A stretch of 64,000 bases of DNA from Pseudomonas sp. Choline-02u-1 (GCF_002836515.1 NZ_PJBC01000066.1:62001-126000); one strand, 5' to 3'; counted from the first letter of the stretch, positions 46,672 through 61,272 are shown. Numbers and translations: made by a program. Notes: generated by a model not told the origin, from the sequence alone.

Positions 46672-47085
46672 ATGAACTCCAGTCGACCTTATCTGGTCCG
46701 CGCGCTCTACGAGTGGATTGTGGATAACGATTGCACACCGCACATGCTGGTCAACTCCGAGTACCCGGCGGTGCAGGTGCCGCAGGGTTTTGCCAGCGAC
46801 GGCCAGATCGTCCTGAACATCTCGCCGAGTGCCGTGCGTCATCTGCACATGGACAACGACGTGGTGACATTCGAAGGCCGCTTCGGCGGTGTTCCGCACA
46901 GCCTCTATGTGCCGATCAGCGCGATTCTGGGTATCTACGCCCGGGAGAACGGCCAGGGGATGGTGTTTGACCTCGAGTTGCCGATGGATGACGAGGAAGA
47001 CATTGATCCGGATGACGACTCGCCGCCTCCGGGCAGCGAGCCGCCGCGCCCAAGTGGCCGGCCGAGTTTGAAAGTTGTGAAATAA
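46672..47085 (+). CDS. sspB: Stringent starvation protein B (ClpXP adaptor)
   Basis: 137 residues. The start SSRPYLVRALYEWIVDND and the body HMLVNSEYPAVQVPQGFA form the SsrA-tag-binding domain. A long acidic, proline-rich linker leads to the tail RPSLKVVK, the XB motif that docks on ClpX. It delivers SsrA-tagged and other proteins to ClpXP. It shares an operon with sspA and is closed by a terminator overlapping the stop. Confidence 0.97.
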   Translation: MNSSRPYLVRALYEWIVDNDCTPHMLVNSEYPAVQVPQGFASDGQIVLNISPSAVRHLHMDNDVVTFEGRFGGVPHSLYVPISAILGIYARENGQGMVFDLELPMDDEEDIDPDDDSPPPGSEPPRPSGRPSLKVVK

Positions 47086-47117
47086 AAAAAAGGCGATCCG
47101 GTTGGATCGCCTTTTTT
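47085..47117 (+). terminator. Rho-independent terminator after sspB
   Basis: AAAAAAAGGCGATCC-GGTT-GGATCGCCTTTTTTG; it starts at the sspB stop codon. Confidence 0.93.
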
Positions 47118-47134
47118 GTGTCTGCATTGGCCGG

Positions 47135-47212
47135 GTAGGAGCGGCCGAAGGCTGTTTTTAGAAGCACAAGATCAAGAGATCGCAGCCTCGTTGCACTCGT
47201 CAGCTCCTACAC
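47135..47212. repeat. Degenerate REP-type repeat (family B mosaic)
   Basis: GTAGGAGCGGCCGAAGGCTG at 47135-47154 and, on the other side, GATCGCAGCCTCGTTGCACT then CGTCAGCTCCTACA up to 47212. The right arm belongs to the GACGAGTGCAACGAGG subtype seen on the left arm at 19013; the left arm has decayed. Confidence 0.8.
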
Positions 47213-47230
47213 AGCTCCTGCGTAATCAGG

Positions 47231-48862
<1,632 letters not shown>

Positions 48863-48863
<1 letters not shown>

Positions 48864-50674
48864 CAGCGTGGGGTGTCCGGCAGACGCTGCACCTGACCGC
48901 TGACAAACTGCGCCCACGGCAGCTGGCGCACAACGCGCTGGGTCTGGGTCATGCCAAGGCTGCCCGACTGACCTTCGATGCGGCTGTCCGGCAGGGCTTT
49001 GAGTTGACCCAGGCGCGGTGCCAGGCGATAGGCATCGGCGCCCATGGCGTAGAGGCGACCGAGGCTGCCGTTCGCTTGCGGCCATTGCGCAGCGACTTGC
49101 TGGCGCAGCGGATCGCTGGTTTCCAGCAGCCAGGGTGTTTCGCAGAAGCGAATGCCGTTCATGTCGTTGTACTGGTTGACGTCGCCGCTGGCACTGTACA
49201 CATGGGAAGTCGCGTAGACCGGAACATCACCGGCGTACTGGAAGTTCAGGGTCGGCTTGATCTGCTGGGCCTGTTGCGGTGTGGCGGCCAGGAAAATGAA
49301 TTCGATGTCCTGGCGGCGTGAAGGCTGGGCTGCGACGTTGGTACCAGCAACGTTCTGCAGGCTCTTGGCGCGGGCTTCGCTCTGACGCAACTGGAACATG
49401 TCGGCAATCTGCTGCGCCAGTTGCACCGGCTGATCAACTCGCTCGGTGGCAACGATGCTGCCGCCATTGGCCTGCCAGTCCTGGCTGAAGGCGCGCAGCA
49501 CGCGATCACCCCATTCGCCTTTCGGCACCATGATCGCGGCGCGATGCAAGCCATCGGCACGGGCGCGGCGCGAGACTTCCCGAGCTTCGTCTTCAGCAGC
49601 AAGGCCGAACTGGAACAATTGCGCCGGGCCTTGCTCGCCTTCGCTGTAGTTCAGCGCCAGGGTGGTGATCGGCAATTGCGGACGGGTGCTCAATTGCTTG
49701 ACCAGTGGTTTTTCCAGCGGGCCGACCACCAGCTGCACGCCGTCAGCCTGAGCCTTGCGATAGAACTCGTCCATCGAGGTCAGTTTCGAGCTGTCGTAAA
49801 ACTCAATCGCTGGCGGATTCTGACCGGCCTGTTGCGCTTGATAATGCGCCGCCATGAAGCCTTCGCGCAGCGCTTTGCCAACCGACGCCAACTGGCCGTC
49901 TTGTGGCAGCAGCAGGGCGATTTTGCCCAGCGGCTGGCTGGCCAGTTCCTTGAGTTTGGTCAGCGGCAGCGGCAGGTTGATCGCTGCCGGGTGCTTTGGA
50001 TTCTGCGCGCGCCAGTTGTCGATCGCAGCTTGCTGCTGCTCCAGCGTGCCTGCGGTTTTCACTGCTTGCGCCAGTGCCATCCAGCCGCCGAGATCATCGG
50101 TGGTGTTCGGTTGCAGCTGATCGGTTGGCAGCGAGGCGATCAGGGTCCAGATCGCTTCGTGGTTCTTGCTCGCGGCTTCGCCTTCCAGCATTGGTGCGAT
50201 GAACACACGTTCGCGAGCAGCCGCCAATGTCTGACCGTCGGCTTCCAGGGCGCGGGCATGAACGGTGCCGGTGCGCACTTGCTGCTCTTGCGGCATTTCA
50301 CCGAGCTTTTGGAAGCTTGGATGGCTCAGCGCAGTTAGCGCAGCTTTCGGCTGATTGCGCGTCATGGCCAGTTCGGCGGACAGCGTATTGGCGAAAATCT
50401 GCTGGCCTGGCTTGAGTTGCTCGATCGGCACTTGTTGCAGGATTTGCGCGGACTGGCCGGCATTGCCTTGGCGGTAAGCCTGGTCTGCCGCGCTCAGGCG
50501 CAACAGGGCGGCTTGTTCCGGGGTTTTAGCCTGGGCAGCCTGTTCGAGCAGTTGCTCGATGCTGGCGTCCGGAGTCCGTGGAAGTTCGCCAAGGCTGGAG
50601 GAAGGGGAGCTGGCACACGCGGCCAACAGGGCAGCGAGGCAGAGGGCAGTGAACAGCCGCAGGCAAGCGATCAT
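48863..50674 (-). CDS. lpoA: Penicillin-binding protein activator LpoA
   Basis: 603 residues. The lipobox LLAACASS gives Cys20. The N-terminal half is TPR-like (EQAALLRLSAADQAYRQGNA). The C-terminal half is a periplasmic-binding-protein fold, from KIALLLPQDGQLASVGKAL on. LpoA reaches from the outer membrane to stimulate PBP1a. It is the first gene of a four-gene minus-strand operon lpoA-yraN-SIS-BON and is divergent from rsmI. Confidence 0.94.
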
Positions 50675-50884
50675 GTAAGTGTTCCTGATACTCGATCAAA
50701 TTAGCGTGGAATTGTACCCAAGCACTGGCCGGGGCGCGATGTTAGTGGCGTGAATCGGTCAATTTAGCTGGAGTAAATGTTGCGGCAGCGCACAACCGTG
50801 CGAAAAACCGCACTCGGCCGGAGCGCATCGCAAGCCTCGTGACGCGCTACAATGGCCGCTTTTACCGATCACGAGGTGTGCGCT

Positions 50885-51757
50885 TTGACTGCTCCAGGTC
50901 CTTTGAATTCCGCTGCTGGCTCGCTTTATGTGGTGGCGACGCCCATCGGCAACCTGGACGACATCAGCGCCCGGGCCCTGAAGATCCTGCGTGAAGTGGC
51001 GCTGATTGCCGCCGAAGACACGCGGCACTCGGCGCGCCTGATGCAGCACTTCGGTATCGGCACGCCGCTGGCCGCGTGCCACGAGCACAACGAACGGGAT
51101 GAGGGTAGTCGCTTTATTACCCGGTTGCTGGCGGGCGACAACGTGGCGCTGATTTCCGATGCCGGTACGCCGCTGATCTCTGATCCGGGTTATCACCTGG
51201 TGCGTCAGGCCCGGGCGGCCGGCATCAATGTGGTACCGGTGCCCGGTGCCTGCGCGTTGATCGCGGCGCTTTCGGCGGCGGGGTTGCCGTCCGACCGTTT
51301 TATTTTCGAAGGTTTCCTGCCGGCCAAGTCGGTCGGGCGCAAGGCACGTCTGGAAGCGGTTAAAGAAGAACCACGCACGTTGATCTTCTATGAAGCGCCG
51401 CATCGCATTCTCGAATGTTTGCAGGATATGGAAGCGGTGTTTGGTGGTGAGCGTCAGGCTTTATTGGCGCGGGAAATCACCAAAACCTTCGAAACCCTCA
51501 AAGGCCTGCCGCTCAGTGAGTTGCGCGCGTTCGTCGAGTCCGACAGCAATCAGCAGCGTGGCGAGTGTGTGGTGCTGGTGGCCGGCTGGACGGCGCCGCA
51601 ATCAGAAGACGCAGTCAGCAGCGAAGCCATGCGCATCCTCGATCTGCTCCTGGAGGAAATGCCGCTCAAGCGCGCCGCTGCACTGGCAGCGCAAATTACC
51701 GGCGAACGCAAAAACGTGCTTTATCAAGTGGCGCTGGATAAGCAGAAAGGCGTGTAA
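50885..51757 (+). CDS. rsmI: 16S rRNA (cytidine1402-2'-O)-methyltransferase RsmI, TTG start
   Basis: 290 residues. GSLYVVATPIGNLDDIS and AALIAAEDTRHSARLM-like sequence (IAAEDTRHSARLMQHFG), then LISDAGTPLISDPGYHLV, are the tetrapyrrole-methylase family marks. It methylates the ribose of C1402 in 16S rRNA. I favour TTG 50885: GAGG at 50873-50876 is 8 bases upstream, and the ATG at 50852 overlaps a -10-like TACAAT (50848-50853), so it would lie before the transcript start. A GTG at 50879 is the other option. Confidence 0.93.
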   Translation: MTAPGPLNSAAGSLYVVATPIGNLDDISARALKILREVALIAAEDTRHSARLMQHFGIGTPLAACHEHNERDEGSRFITRLLAGDNVALISDAGTPLISDPGYHLVRQARAAGINVVPVPGACALIAALSAAGLPSDRFIFEGFLPAKSVGRKARLEAVKEEPRTLIFYEAPHRILECLQDMEAVFGGERQALLAREITKTFETLKGLPLSELRAFVESDSNQQRGECVVLVAGWTAPQSEDAVSSEAMRILDLLLEEMPLKRAAALAAQITGERKNVLYQVALDKQKGV

Positions 51758-51828
51758 GCCGTCGCCCATGGCGTTCTTGAGGGTTTTAGCGCTTGTTCTT
51801 CCGGCGCTCTGCCGTTAACCTTCGCGGC

Positions 51829-52182
51829 GGAGAGTCGATCGGACAGTCGCTGCCCTCTATGAAAATTAGGGGGGGGAGGAAAGTCCGGGCTCCATAGGGC
51901 GAAGTGCCAGGTAATGCCTGGGAGGCGTGAGCCTACGGAAAGTGCCACAGAAAATAACCGCCTAAGCGCGCAAGCGCCGGTAAGGGTGAAAAGGTGCGGT
52001 AAGAGCGCACCGCACGTCTGGCAACAGTTCGTGGCTAGGTAAACCCCACTTGGAGCAAGACCAAATAGGGTCCCAAGGCGTGGCCCGCGCTGGGACCGGG
52101 TAGGTTGCTAAAGATGTCCAGTGATGGCCATCGTAGACGAATGACTGTTCAAGACAGAACCCGGCTTACAGATCGACTCTCC
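51829..52182 (+). ncRNA. rnpB: RNase P RNA
   Basis: About 354 nt, bacterial type A. The ends pair: GGAGAGTCGATC at 51829 and GATCGACTCTCC to 52182. The universal GAGGAAAGTCCGGGC follows the run of eight G (about 51876-51895), and the 3' part has AGACAGAACCCGGCTTACAG, so both halves of the P4/catalytic core are present. CACCTTTTT closes it as a terminator. A possible promoter is TTGTTC (51793-51798) with TTAACC (51815-51820). It processes pre-tRNA 5' ends. Confidence 0.97.
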
Positions 52183-52190
52183 ACCTTTTT

Positions 52191-52482
52191 CTTTCCCTGC
52201 CTGGAACATGGAAGGCGCGGCTGTGTAATATCAGTCGGCCCGCTCTGAAATTCCGGCAGCGGCAAACGCGGTAATAGCCTTTTCCCACCCTGCTTCATTC
52301 ATCAGCCGAAGCGCCTTTGTAATACCGAAAAAATCTTACTCTTAACAAACTACTTTAACTTTCGAGCGCAGCTTTCAGTGCTGCATCAGGTTATTGGTCA
52401 AAACTTCACGTCAGATTCTCGTTAAGCCTCCTTTTACCTCGCTAAATCTCCGTTCTGTAAGGGTTTTCCTTTAATCCGCGCC
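52191..52482. other. Gap between rnpB and the mra promoter
   Basis: About 290 bases with lower GC content than its surroundings. No gene or clear element was seen apart from the promoter listed next. Confidence 0.5.
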
Positions 52483-52512
52483 TTGACGGTGTGGTGGGCG
52501 CATTCCTATAGT
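52483..52512 (+). promoter_or_regulatory. Promoter of the dcw cluster (Pmra)
   Basis: TTGACG (52483-52488), 18 bases, TATAGT (52507-52512): a good sigma70-type promoter. Transcription should start near 52519, just before the MraZ-type repeats. Confidence 0.8.
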
Positions 52513-52520
52513 GTGCGCAA

Positions 52521-52545
52521 GTGGCGGAAAGTGGCATGAAGTGGG
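52521..52545 (+). promoter_or_regulatory. MraZ operator: three GTGG repeats at 10-base spacing
   Basis: GTGGC (52521), GTGGC (52531) and GTGGG (52541) stand exactly 10 bases apart, each preceded by AA. E. coli MraZ binds three TGGG-type repeats with 5-base gaps. Their place at the transcription start fits autorepression by MraZ. A further GTGG at 52491 is in the same 10-base phase inside the promoter spacer. Confidence 0.8.
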
Positions 52546-52586
52546 TTTTTTGAGCTCAAAACGATAAAAATTGGAGAAACGCTGAC

Positions 52587-53042
52587 GTGTTTCGCGGAGC
52601 TAACGCTATCAGTCTCGATGCAAAGGGCCGTCTCGCTATGCCGAGCCGGTACCGTGACGAGCTCGATTCGCGCAGTGCCGGCCAATTGATCGTGACCATT
52701 GATGCCGTAGATCCATGTTTGTGTGTCTACCCGCTCGACGAGTGGGAAATCATTGAAACCAAGTTGCGCGCACTCCCTTCGCTTCGCGAAGAGAACCGTC
52801 GTCTGCAACGTTTGCTGATTGGTAATGCCGTCGACCTTGAACTCGATGGCAGTGGTCGTTTCCTGGTTCCGCCGCGTCTGCGCGAATACGCCAAGCTGGA
52901 TAAGCGCGTAATGCTGGTGGGCCAACTGAACAAGTTCCAATTGTGGGACGAGGATGCATGGAACGCGGTGTCTGCCGCTGACCTTGCTGCTATTCAACAA
53001 CCGGGCGCGATGCCTGATGAACTGCGTGATTTGATCCTGTGA
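52587..53042 (+). CDS. mraZ: Transcriptional regulator MraZ, GTG start
   Basis: 151 residues, two AbrB-like swapped-hairpin domains. [20 protein letters not shown] and [19 protein letters not shown] carry the paired DxxGR motifs. MraZ binds repeats in its own promoter and represses the dcw cluster. Start GTG 52587 follows GGAG at 52572-52575. Its stop overlaps the rsmH start (GTGA). Confidence 0.97.
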   Translation: MFRGANAISLDAKGRLAMPSRYRDELDSRSAGQLIVTIDAVDPCLCVYPLDEWEIIETKLRALPSLREENRRLQRLLIGNAVDLELDGSGRFLVPPRLREYAKLDKRVMLVGQLNKFQLWDEDAWNAVSAADLAAIQQPGAMPDELRDLIL

Positions 53043-53982
53043 CTATTGATAGCGGCTTTAACCACATCACCGTACTGCTTGACGAAGCCGTCGAGGCTCT
53101 CGCCGTACGTCCTGATGGCTGCTATCTGGACGGCACGTTCGGGCGCGGTGGGCACAGCCGATTGATCCTCAGCCAGCTCGGGCCGGACGGTCGACTTATC
53201 GGATTCGACAAGGATCCTCAAGCGATTGCCACCGGGCAAACGCTAGCGGCCGAAGACGGCCGCTTTGTCGTTGTGCAGCGCAGCTTTGCCGAGCTCGGTT
53301 CGGTGGTTGCCGAGCAGGGTCTGGCCGGCAAGGTCAGCGGCATTCTGCTCGACCTCGGCGTGTCGTCGCCGCAGCTGGACGACGCCGAGCGCGGCTTCAG
53401 TTTCCTCAATGACGGGCCGCTGGACATGCGCATGGACCCGTCCCGTGGCATCAGCGCGGCCGAGTTCGTCAACACCGCGCCGGCTGAAGAAATCGCCCGC
53501 GTGTTCAAGGAATACGGCGAAGAACGTTTCTCCGGGCGTATGGCCCGTGCCGTCGCCGAGCGTCGTGACATCAAGCCGTTCGAGCGCACCGCCGATCTGG
53601 CTGAAGTGCTGAAAGTCGCCAACCCGGCATGGGAAAAGGGCAAGAACCCGGCCACCCGCGCGTTCCAGGGCTTGCGCATTCACGTCAATAACGAATTGGG
53701 TGATCTGGAAGCGGGCCTCGAGGCCGCACTGGACGCGCTGGAAGTCGGCGGTCGTCTGGTGGTGATCAGCTTCCATTCGCTGGAAGACCGCATCGTCAAA
53801 CTGTTCATGCGCAAACTGGTGAAAGGCGAGGCAGACAACCTGCCGCGCAACCTGCCGGTTCGCCACGTCGCCTTCGAACCGAAAATCAAAATCCACGGCA
53901 AAGCGCAGACGGCCTCTGACGCCGAACTCAAAGCCAACCCACGTTCCCGTAGCGCTGTCATGCGTGTTGCGGAGAAGTTGCG

Positions 53983-53986
<4 letters not shown>
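53039..53986 (+). CDS. rsmH: 16S rRNA (cytosine1402-N4)-methyltransferase RsmH, GTG start
   Basis: 315 residues. [15 protein letters not shown] and [16 protein letters not shown] form the AdoMet site; [19 protein letters not shown] and [16 protein letters not shown] are strong signatures. It methylates N4 of C1402; RsmI, encoded about 2 kb upstream, methylates the ribose of the same base. GTG 53039 overlaps the mraZ stop by 4 bases. Confidence 0.98.
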
Positions 53987-56014
<2,028 letters not shown>

Positions 56015-56015
<1 letters not shown>

Positions 56016-57478
56016 TGTCATTGAGTCTGAACAAGATATTCCCCCACGCCGGCCACGATCTGTTGATCCGTGAACTGGCGCTGGACAGCCGCAACGTGCG
56101 CGCCGGCGATCTGTTTCTCGCCGTGCCCGGCGGCAAATTCGACGGTCGTGCGCACATCGCCGATGCCCTGCAACGCGGCGCCGCAGCCGTGGCGTATGAA
56201 GTGGAAGGCGCGACTGTGCTGCCGATCACCGATGTGCCGCTGATTCCGGTCAAAGGTCTGGCGGCGCAGCTGTCGGACATCGCCGGGCGCTTTTATGGTG
56301 AACCGAGTCATCACCTGAATCTGATCGGTGTGACTGGTACCAACGGCAAGACCAGCGTGACCCAACTGGTTGCGCAGGCACTGGATCTGCTCGGCCAGCA
56401 TTGCGGCATCGTCGGCACCTTGGGTTCCGGCTTCTATGGCGCGCTGGAAAGCGGTTTGCATACCACGCCGAATCCGATCGCCGTGCAGGCGACGCTGGGC
56501 GACCTGAAAAAGGCCGGCGCCAAAGCCGTGGCCATGGAAGTGTCGTCCCACGGACTGGATCAGGGCCGGGTTACCGCGCTGGCGTTCGACGTGGCCGTGA
56601 TGACCAACCTGTCCCGCGATCATCTGGATTACCACGGCACTATGCAGGCGTATGCCGAGGCCAAGGCCAGGCTGTTCGCCTGGAACGACCTGAAGTGCCG
56701 CGTGGTCAACCTCGACGACGATTTCGGCCGGCAACTGGCGGCGGAAAAACGCGAGTCGCGTTTGATCACCTACAGCCTGCTCGACAGCAGCGCTTACCTG
56801 TTCTGCCGCGAAGCGCAGTTCGATGACCACGGCGTGCGCGCCACGCTGGTCACGCCGCAGGGCGAGCATCATCTGCGCAGCACGTTGCTCGGGCGTTTCA
56901 ACCTGAGCAACGTTCTGGCGGCAGTCGGCGCCTTGCTCGGTCTGGATTACGCCCTCGACGAAATTCTCAAGGTGCTACCGAAACTCGAAGGCCCGGCCGG
57001 GCGCATGCAGCGTCTGGGCGGCGGCACGCAGCCGCTGGTGGTGGTCGATTACGCCCACACTCCGGACGCGCTGGAAAAAGTCCTGAGCGCACTGCGCCCC
57101 CATGTCAAAGGCCAACTGCTGTGCCTGTTCGGCTGTGGCGGCGATCGCGATCGCGGCAAGCGTCCTTTGATGGCTGAAGTGGTCGAGCGTCTGGCCGATC
57201 AGGTGCTGGTCACCGACGACAACCCGCGCACTGAAGATCCTGCTGTGATTTTCGACGACATCCGCGCCGGTTTCACCGCTGTGGATAAAGTCAGTTTCGT
57301 CGCCGGTCGCGGCCGGGCGATTGCGCAGTTGATTGCTGGCGCGACCGCTGACGACGTGATTGTGCTCGCCGGCAAAGGTCACGAGGACTATCAGGAAATC
57401 AACGGCGTGCGCCAGCCGTTTTCCGATCTGGTCGAGGCCGATCATGCCCTGACCGCGTGGGAGGTGGCCCATGCTTAA
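56015..57478 (+). CDS. murE: UDP-MurNAc-L-Ala-D-Glu:meso-diaminopimelate ligase
   Basis: 487 residues. The ATP loop is GVTGTNGKTSVTQL. The motif DDNPRTEDP carries DNPR, which marks specificity for meso-diaminopimelate rather than lysine. It adds the third residue of the stem peptide. It overlaps ftsI by one base and murF by eight. Confidence 0.98.
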
Positions 57479-58838
57479 GGCCCTGACACTCAGCGAACTG
57501 ACCAACGCCCTCCAAGCCCGCCTGATCGGCAGCGATGCCAGCTTCAATGGCGTCAGCATCGATAGCCGCGCCATTCAGCCGGGACAGCTTTTCGTCGCGC
57601 TGACTGGGCCGCGTTTCGACGGTCATGATTATCTGAACGACGTCGCCGGCAAAGGCGCCGTTGCAGCACTGGTCGAGCGCGAAGTCGCCGACAGCACGCT
57701 GCCGCAGTTGCTGGTCAAGGACACCCGTCAGGCGCTGGGCCAACTCGGCGCGTTGAACCGTGCTGCGTTCACCCAGCCAGTGGCGGCGGTGACCGGTTCC
57801 AGTGGCAAGACCACGGTCAAGGAAATGCTCGCGAGCATCCTGCGTACCCGCGGTCCGGTGCTGGCGACCCGTGGCAACCTGAACAACGACCTCGGCGTCC
57901 CGCTGACCCTGATCGAACTGGCGCCGGAGCACACCTCGGCCGTGATCGAACTGGGCGCCTCGCGTCTCGGTGAAATCGCCTACACCGTCGGGCTGACCAA
58001 GCCGCACGTAGCGATCCTGAACAACGCCGGCACCGCTCACGTCGGTGAGTTCGGCGGTCCGGAAAAAATCGTCGAAGCCAAAGGCGAAATCATCGAGGGT
58101 CTGGCCGCCGATGGCATCGCCGTGCTCAACCTCGATGACAAGGCTTTCGGTATCTGGAAGACCCGCGCTGCCGGTCGTCAGGTGCTGACCTTCGCCCTGA
58201 GCAACAGCGAGGCGAATTTCCATGCCAGCGATCTGGCCACTGATGCCCGTGGTTGCCCGGCGTTCAACCTGCACACCCCTGAAGGCAGTGAGCGCGTGCA
58301 ACTGAATCTGCTCGGTACCCATAACGTCGCCAATGCCCTGGCTGCCGCCGCTGCTGCCCACGCCTTGGGCGTGTCGTTGTTCGGCATCGCCACCGGCCTC
58401 GGCGCGGTGCAACCGGTCAAGGGGCGCACCGTCGCGCAACTGGCGAAAAACGGCATGCGCGTCATCGATGATACGTACAACGCAAACCCCACCTCGATGT
58501 GTGCGGCCGTTGATATACTCGCCGGCTTTTCCGGCCGCACCGTCCTTGTGCTCGGAGATATCGGCGAGTTGGGCGACTGGGCGGAGCAGGGGCACCGCGA
58601 CGTGGGCGAGTACGCCCGAGGCAAGGTTTCCGCGCTTTACGCGGTCGGGCCGAACATGGTCCACGCGGTAAACGCTTTCGGTGAGCAGGCGCAGCACTTC
58701 GGCACCCAGGCCGAGCTGATCCAGGCCCTCGCCGCCGAGCAGGACACAAACACCACCATTTTGATCAAGGGTTCGCGTAGCGCAGCGATGGAAAACATCG
58801 TTGCGGCTCTGTGCGGGTCCAGTCTGGAGAAACATTAA
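57471..58838 (+). CDS. murF: UDP-MurNAc-tripeptide:D-Ala-D-Ala ligase
   Basis: 455 residues. The ATP loop is [15 protein letters not shown], and the later motif [16 protein letters not shown] is the MurF signature. It adds D-Ala-D-Ala to complete the pentapeptide. The start ATG at 57471 overlaps the end of murE by eight bases; the stop overlaps mraY by one. Confidence 0.98.
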   Translation: MLKALTLSELTNALQARLIGSDASFNGVSIDSRAIQPGQLFVALTGPRFDGHDYLNDVAGKGAVAALVEREVADSTLPQLLVKDTRQALGQLGALNRAAFTQPVAAVTGSSGKTTVKEMLASILRTRGPVLATRGNLNNDLGVPLTLIELAPEHTSAVIELGASRLGEIAYTVGLTKPHVAILNNAGTAHVGEFGGPEKIVEAKGEIIEGLAADGIAVLNLDDKAFGIWKTRAAGRQVLTFALSNSEANFHASDLATDARGCPAFNLHTPEGSERVQLNLLGTHNVANALAAAAAAHALGVSLFGIATGLGAVQPVKGRTVAQLAKNGMRVIDDTYNANPTSMCAAVDILAGFSGRTVLVLGDIGELGDWAEQGHRDVGEYARGKVSALYAVGPNMVHAVNAFGEQAQHFGTQAELIQALAAEQDTNTTILIKGSRSAAMENIVAALCGSSLEKH

Positions 58839-59920
58839 TGCTGCTGCTGCTAGCGGAGTATCTGCAACAGTTCTACAAAGGCTTCGCGGTCTTCCAGTAC
58901 CTGACCCTGCGCGGGATTCTCGGTGTGCTGACCGCGCTGGTCTTGTCGCTGTGCTATGGCCCGTGGATGATCCGTACTCTGCAGAACCGTCAGATCGGCC
59001 AATCGGTACGTAACGACGGCCCGCAATCGCACCTGTCCAAATCCGGCACGCCGACCATGGGTGGCGCGCTGATTCTGTCTTCGATCGGCGTCAGCACCTT
59101 GCTCTGGGCTGACCTGAGCAACCGCTACGTCTGGGTGGTGCTGCTGGTGACACTGCTGTTCGGCGCCATCGGCTGGGTCGACGATTACCGCAAAGTCATC
59201 GAGAAAAACTCCCGTGGCCTGCCGAGCCGCTGGAAGTATTTCTGGCAGTCGGTGTTCGGCCTCGGCGCAGCGATCTTTCTTTATATGACTGCTGCGACGC
59301 CGGTGGAAACCACGCTGATCCTGCCGATGCTCAAGGACTACAGCATTCCGCTGGGCGCCGGGTTCATCGTGCTGACCTACTTCGTGATTGTCGGTTCGAG
59401 CAACGCGGTCAACCTGACTGACGGCCTCGACGGTCTGGCGATCATGCCAACCGTGATGGTCGGCGGCGGTCTGGGGATTTTCTGCTACCTGTCGGGTAAC
59501 GTGAAATTCGCCGAATACCTGCTGATTCCATATGTGCCTGGCGCGGGCGAGCTGATTGTGTTCTGCGGCGCGCTGATCGGTGCCGGCCTCGGTTTCCTCT
59601 GGTTCAACACCTATCCGGCGCAAGTGTTCATGGGCGACGTCGGTGCCCTGGCACTCGGCGCGGCACTGGGCACCATTGCGGTTATCGTCCGTCAGGAAAT
59701 CGTCCTGTTCATCATGGGCGGCGTGTTCGTGATGGAAACCCTGTCAGTGGTCATTCAGGTTGCCTCCTTTAAGCTGACCGGTCGCCGCGTGTTCCGCATG
59801 GCGCCGATCCACCACCACTTTGAACTCAAGGGCTGGCCCGAGCCGCGCGTGATCGTCCGTTTCTGGATCATCACCGTGATTCTCGTCCTGGTCGGCCTTG
59901 CCACCCTGAAGCTGAGGTAG
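58838..59920 (+). CDS. mraY: Phospho-MurNAc-pentapeptide translocase MraY
   Basis: 360 residues, ten membrane segments. The catalytic and Mg-site motifs are [22 protein letters not shown] and [11 protein letters not shown], and the histidine cluster is [12 protein letters not shown]. It makes lipid I on the inner face of the membrane. The start ATG 58838 shares one base with the murF stop (TAATG); in-frame starts further upstream lie inside murF. Confidence 0.98.
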   Translation: MLLLLAEYLQQFYKGFAVFQYLTLRGILGVLTALVLSLCYGPWMIRTLQNRQIGQSVRNDGPQSHLSKSGTPTMGGALILSSIGVSTLLWADLSNRYVWVVLLVTLLFGAIGWVDDYRKVIEKNSRGLPSRWKYFWQSVFGLGAAIFLYMTAATPVETTLILPMLKDYSIPLGAGFIVLTYFVIVGSSNAVNLTDGLDGLAIMPTVMVGGGLGIFCYLSGNVKFAEYLLIPYVPGAGELIVFCGALIGAGLGFLWFNTYPAQVFMGDVGALALGAALGTIAVIVRQEIVLFIMGGVFVMETLSVVIQVASFKLTGRRVFRMAPIHHHFELKGWPEPRVIVRFWIITVILVLVGLATLKLR

Positions 59921-59925
59921 AACGA

Positions 59926-61272
59926 GTGTCTCTGATCGCTTCTGACCACTTCCGCATCGTTGTCGGCCTCGGCAAGAGCGGCATGTCCCTGGTTCGCTTC
60001 CTGGCGAACCGGGGCACGTCGTTTGCCGTCGCCGACACGCGGGAAAATCCACCGGAACTGGCCACGCTCAAGCGTGACTATCCGCACGTGGAAGTGCGTT
60101 GTGGCGAGCTGGACGTCGAATTCCTCTGCCGTGCCGACGAGCTCTACGTGAGCCCCGGCCTGGCGCTGGCGACTCCGGCCCTGCAAGCCGCCGCCGCGCG
60201 TGGTGTGAAAATGTCCGGCGACATCGAGTTGTTCGCGCGTAACGCGCGGGCGCCGATCGTCGCGATCACCGGTTCCAACGCGAAAAGCACCGTCACCACG
60301 CTGGTCGGCGAGATGGCGGCTGCAGCCGGCAAGCGCGTCGCCGTTGGCGGCAACCTCGGCACCCCGGCGCTGGATCTGCTCAGCGATGACGTCGAGCTGT
60401 ACGTCATGGAGCTGTCGAGTTTCCAGCTGGAAACCACCGACCAGCTCAACGCCGAAGTTGCCACCGTGCTGAACATCAGCGAAGACCACATGGATCGCTA
60501 CAGCGGTCTGCCGGCGTATCACCTGGCCAAGCACCGGATCTTCCGCGGCGCCAGGCAGTTCGTGGTCAACCGTCAGGATGCCCTGAGCCGTCCACTGATC
60601 GGCGAAGGCCAGCCATGCTGGACTTTTGGTTTGAGCAAACCGGACTTCAAGGCCTTCGGCATTCGCGAAGAAGATGGCGAGAAGTATCTGGCCTTCGAAT
60701 TCCAGAACCTGATGCCGGTGCGTGAACTGAAGGTTCGCGGCGCACACAACCAGTCCAACGCTCTTGCAGCATTGGCGCTGGGTCACGCTGTGGGTTTGCC
60801 GTTCGACGCCATGCTCTCGGCACTGCGCACGTTTGCCGGCCTCGAGCACCGCTGCCAGTGGGTACGCGATCTCGACGGCGTGGCCTATTACAACGATTCC
60901 AAAGCCACCAACGTTGGCGCTGCGCTGGCCGCCATCGAAGGCCTCGGTGCGGACATCGACGGCAAGGTCATTCTGATCGCCGGCGGTGACGGCAAAGGCG
61001 CCGAATTCAACGATCTGCGCGATCCGGTGGCGGCCAACTGCCGCGCCGTAGTGCTGATGGGCCGCGACTCGGACAAGATCGGCGAAGCGCTCGGCGATGC
61101 CGTGCCCTTGATCCGCGCGACCTCGCTGGTCGACGCCGTCGCGCAATGCCGCGCCGCTGCCCAATCGGGTGACGTGGTGCTGCTGTCACCGGCCTGCGCC
61201 AGTTTCGACATGTTCAAGAATTATGAAGACCGTGGTCACCAGTTCGTCCGCGCCGTGGAGGAACTGGCATGA
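59926..61272 (+). CDS. murD: UDP-MurNAc-L-Ala:D-Glu ligase, GTG start
   Basis: 448 residues. It adds D-Glu, the second residue of the stem peptide. The ATP loop reads AITGSNAKSTVTTLVGEM: most family members have GSNGKS or GTNGKS, so the usual Gly before Lys is Ala here. I recall the same in other pseudomonads, so it is probably harmless. YNDSKATNVGAAL and LSPACASFDMF are further family marks. GTG 59926 follows mraY by 5 bases; it overlaps ftsW by 4. Confidence 0.97.
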   Translation: MSLIASDHFRIVVGLGKSGMSLVRFLANRGTSFAVADTRENPPELATLKRDYPHVEVRCGELDVEFLCRADELYVSPGLALATPALQAAAARGVKMSGDIELFARNARAPIVAITGSNAKSTVTTLVGEMAAAAGKRVAVGGNLGTPALDLLSDDVELYVMELSSFQLETTDQLNAEVATVLNISEDHMDRYSGLPAYHLAKHRIFRGARQFVVNRQDALSRPLIGEGQPCWTFGLSKPDFKAFGIREEDGEKYLAFEFQNLMPVRELKVRGAHNQSNALAALALGHAVGLPFDAMLSALRTFAGLEHRCQWVRDLDGVAYYNDSKATNVGAALAAIEGLGADIDGKVILIAGGDGKGAEFNDLRDPVAANCRAVVLMGRDSDKIGEALGDAVPLIRATSLVDAVAQCRAAAQSGDVVLLSPACASFDMFKNYEDRGHQFVRAVEELA

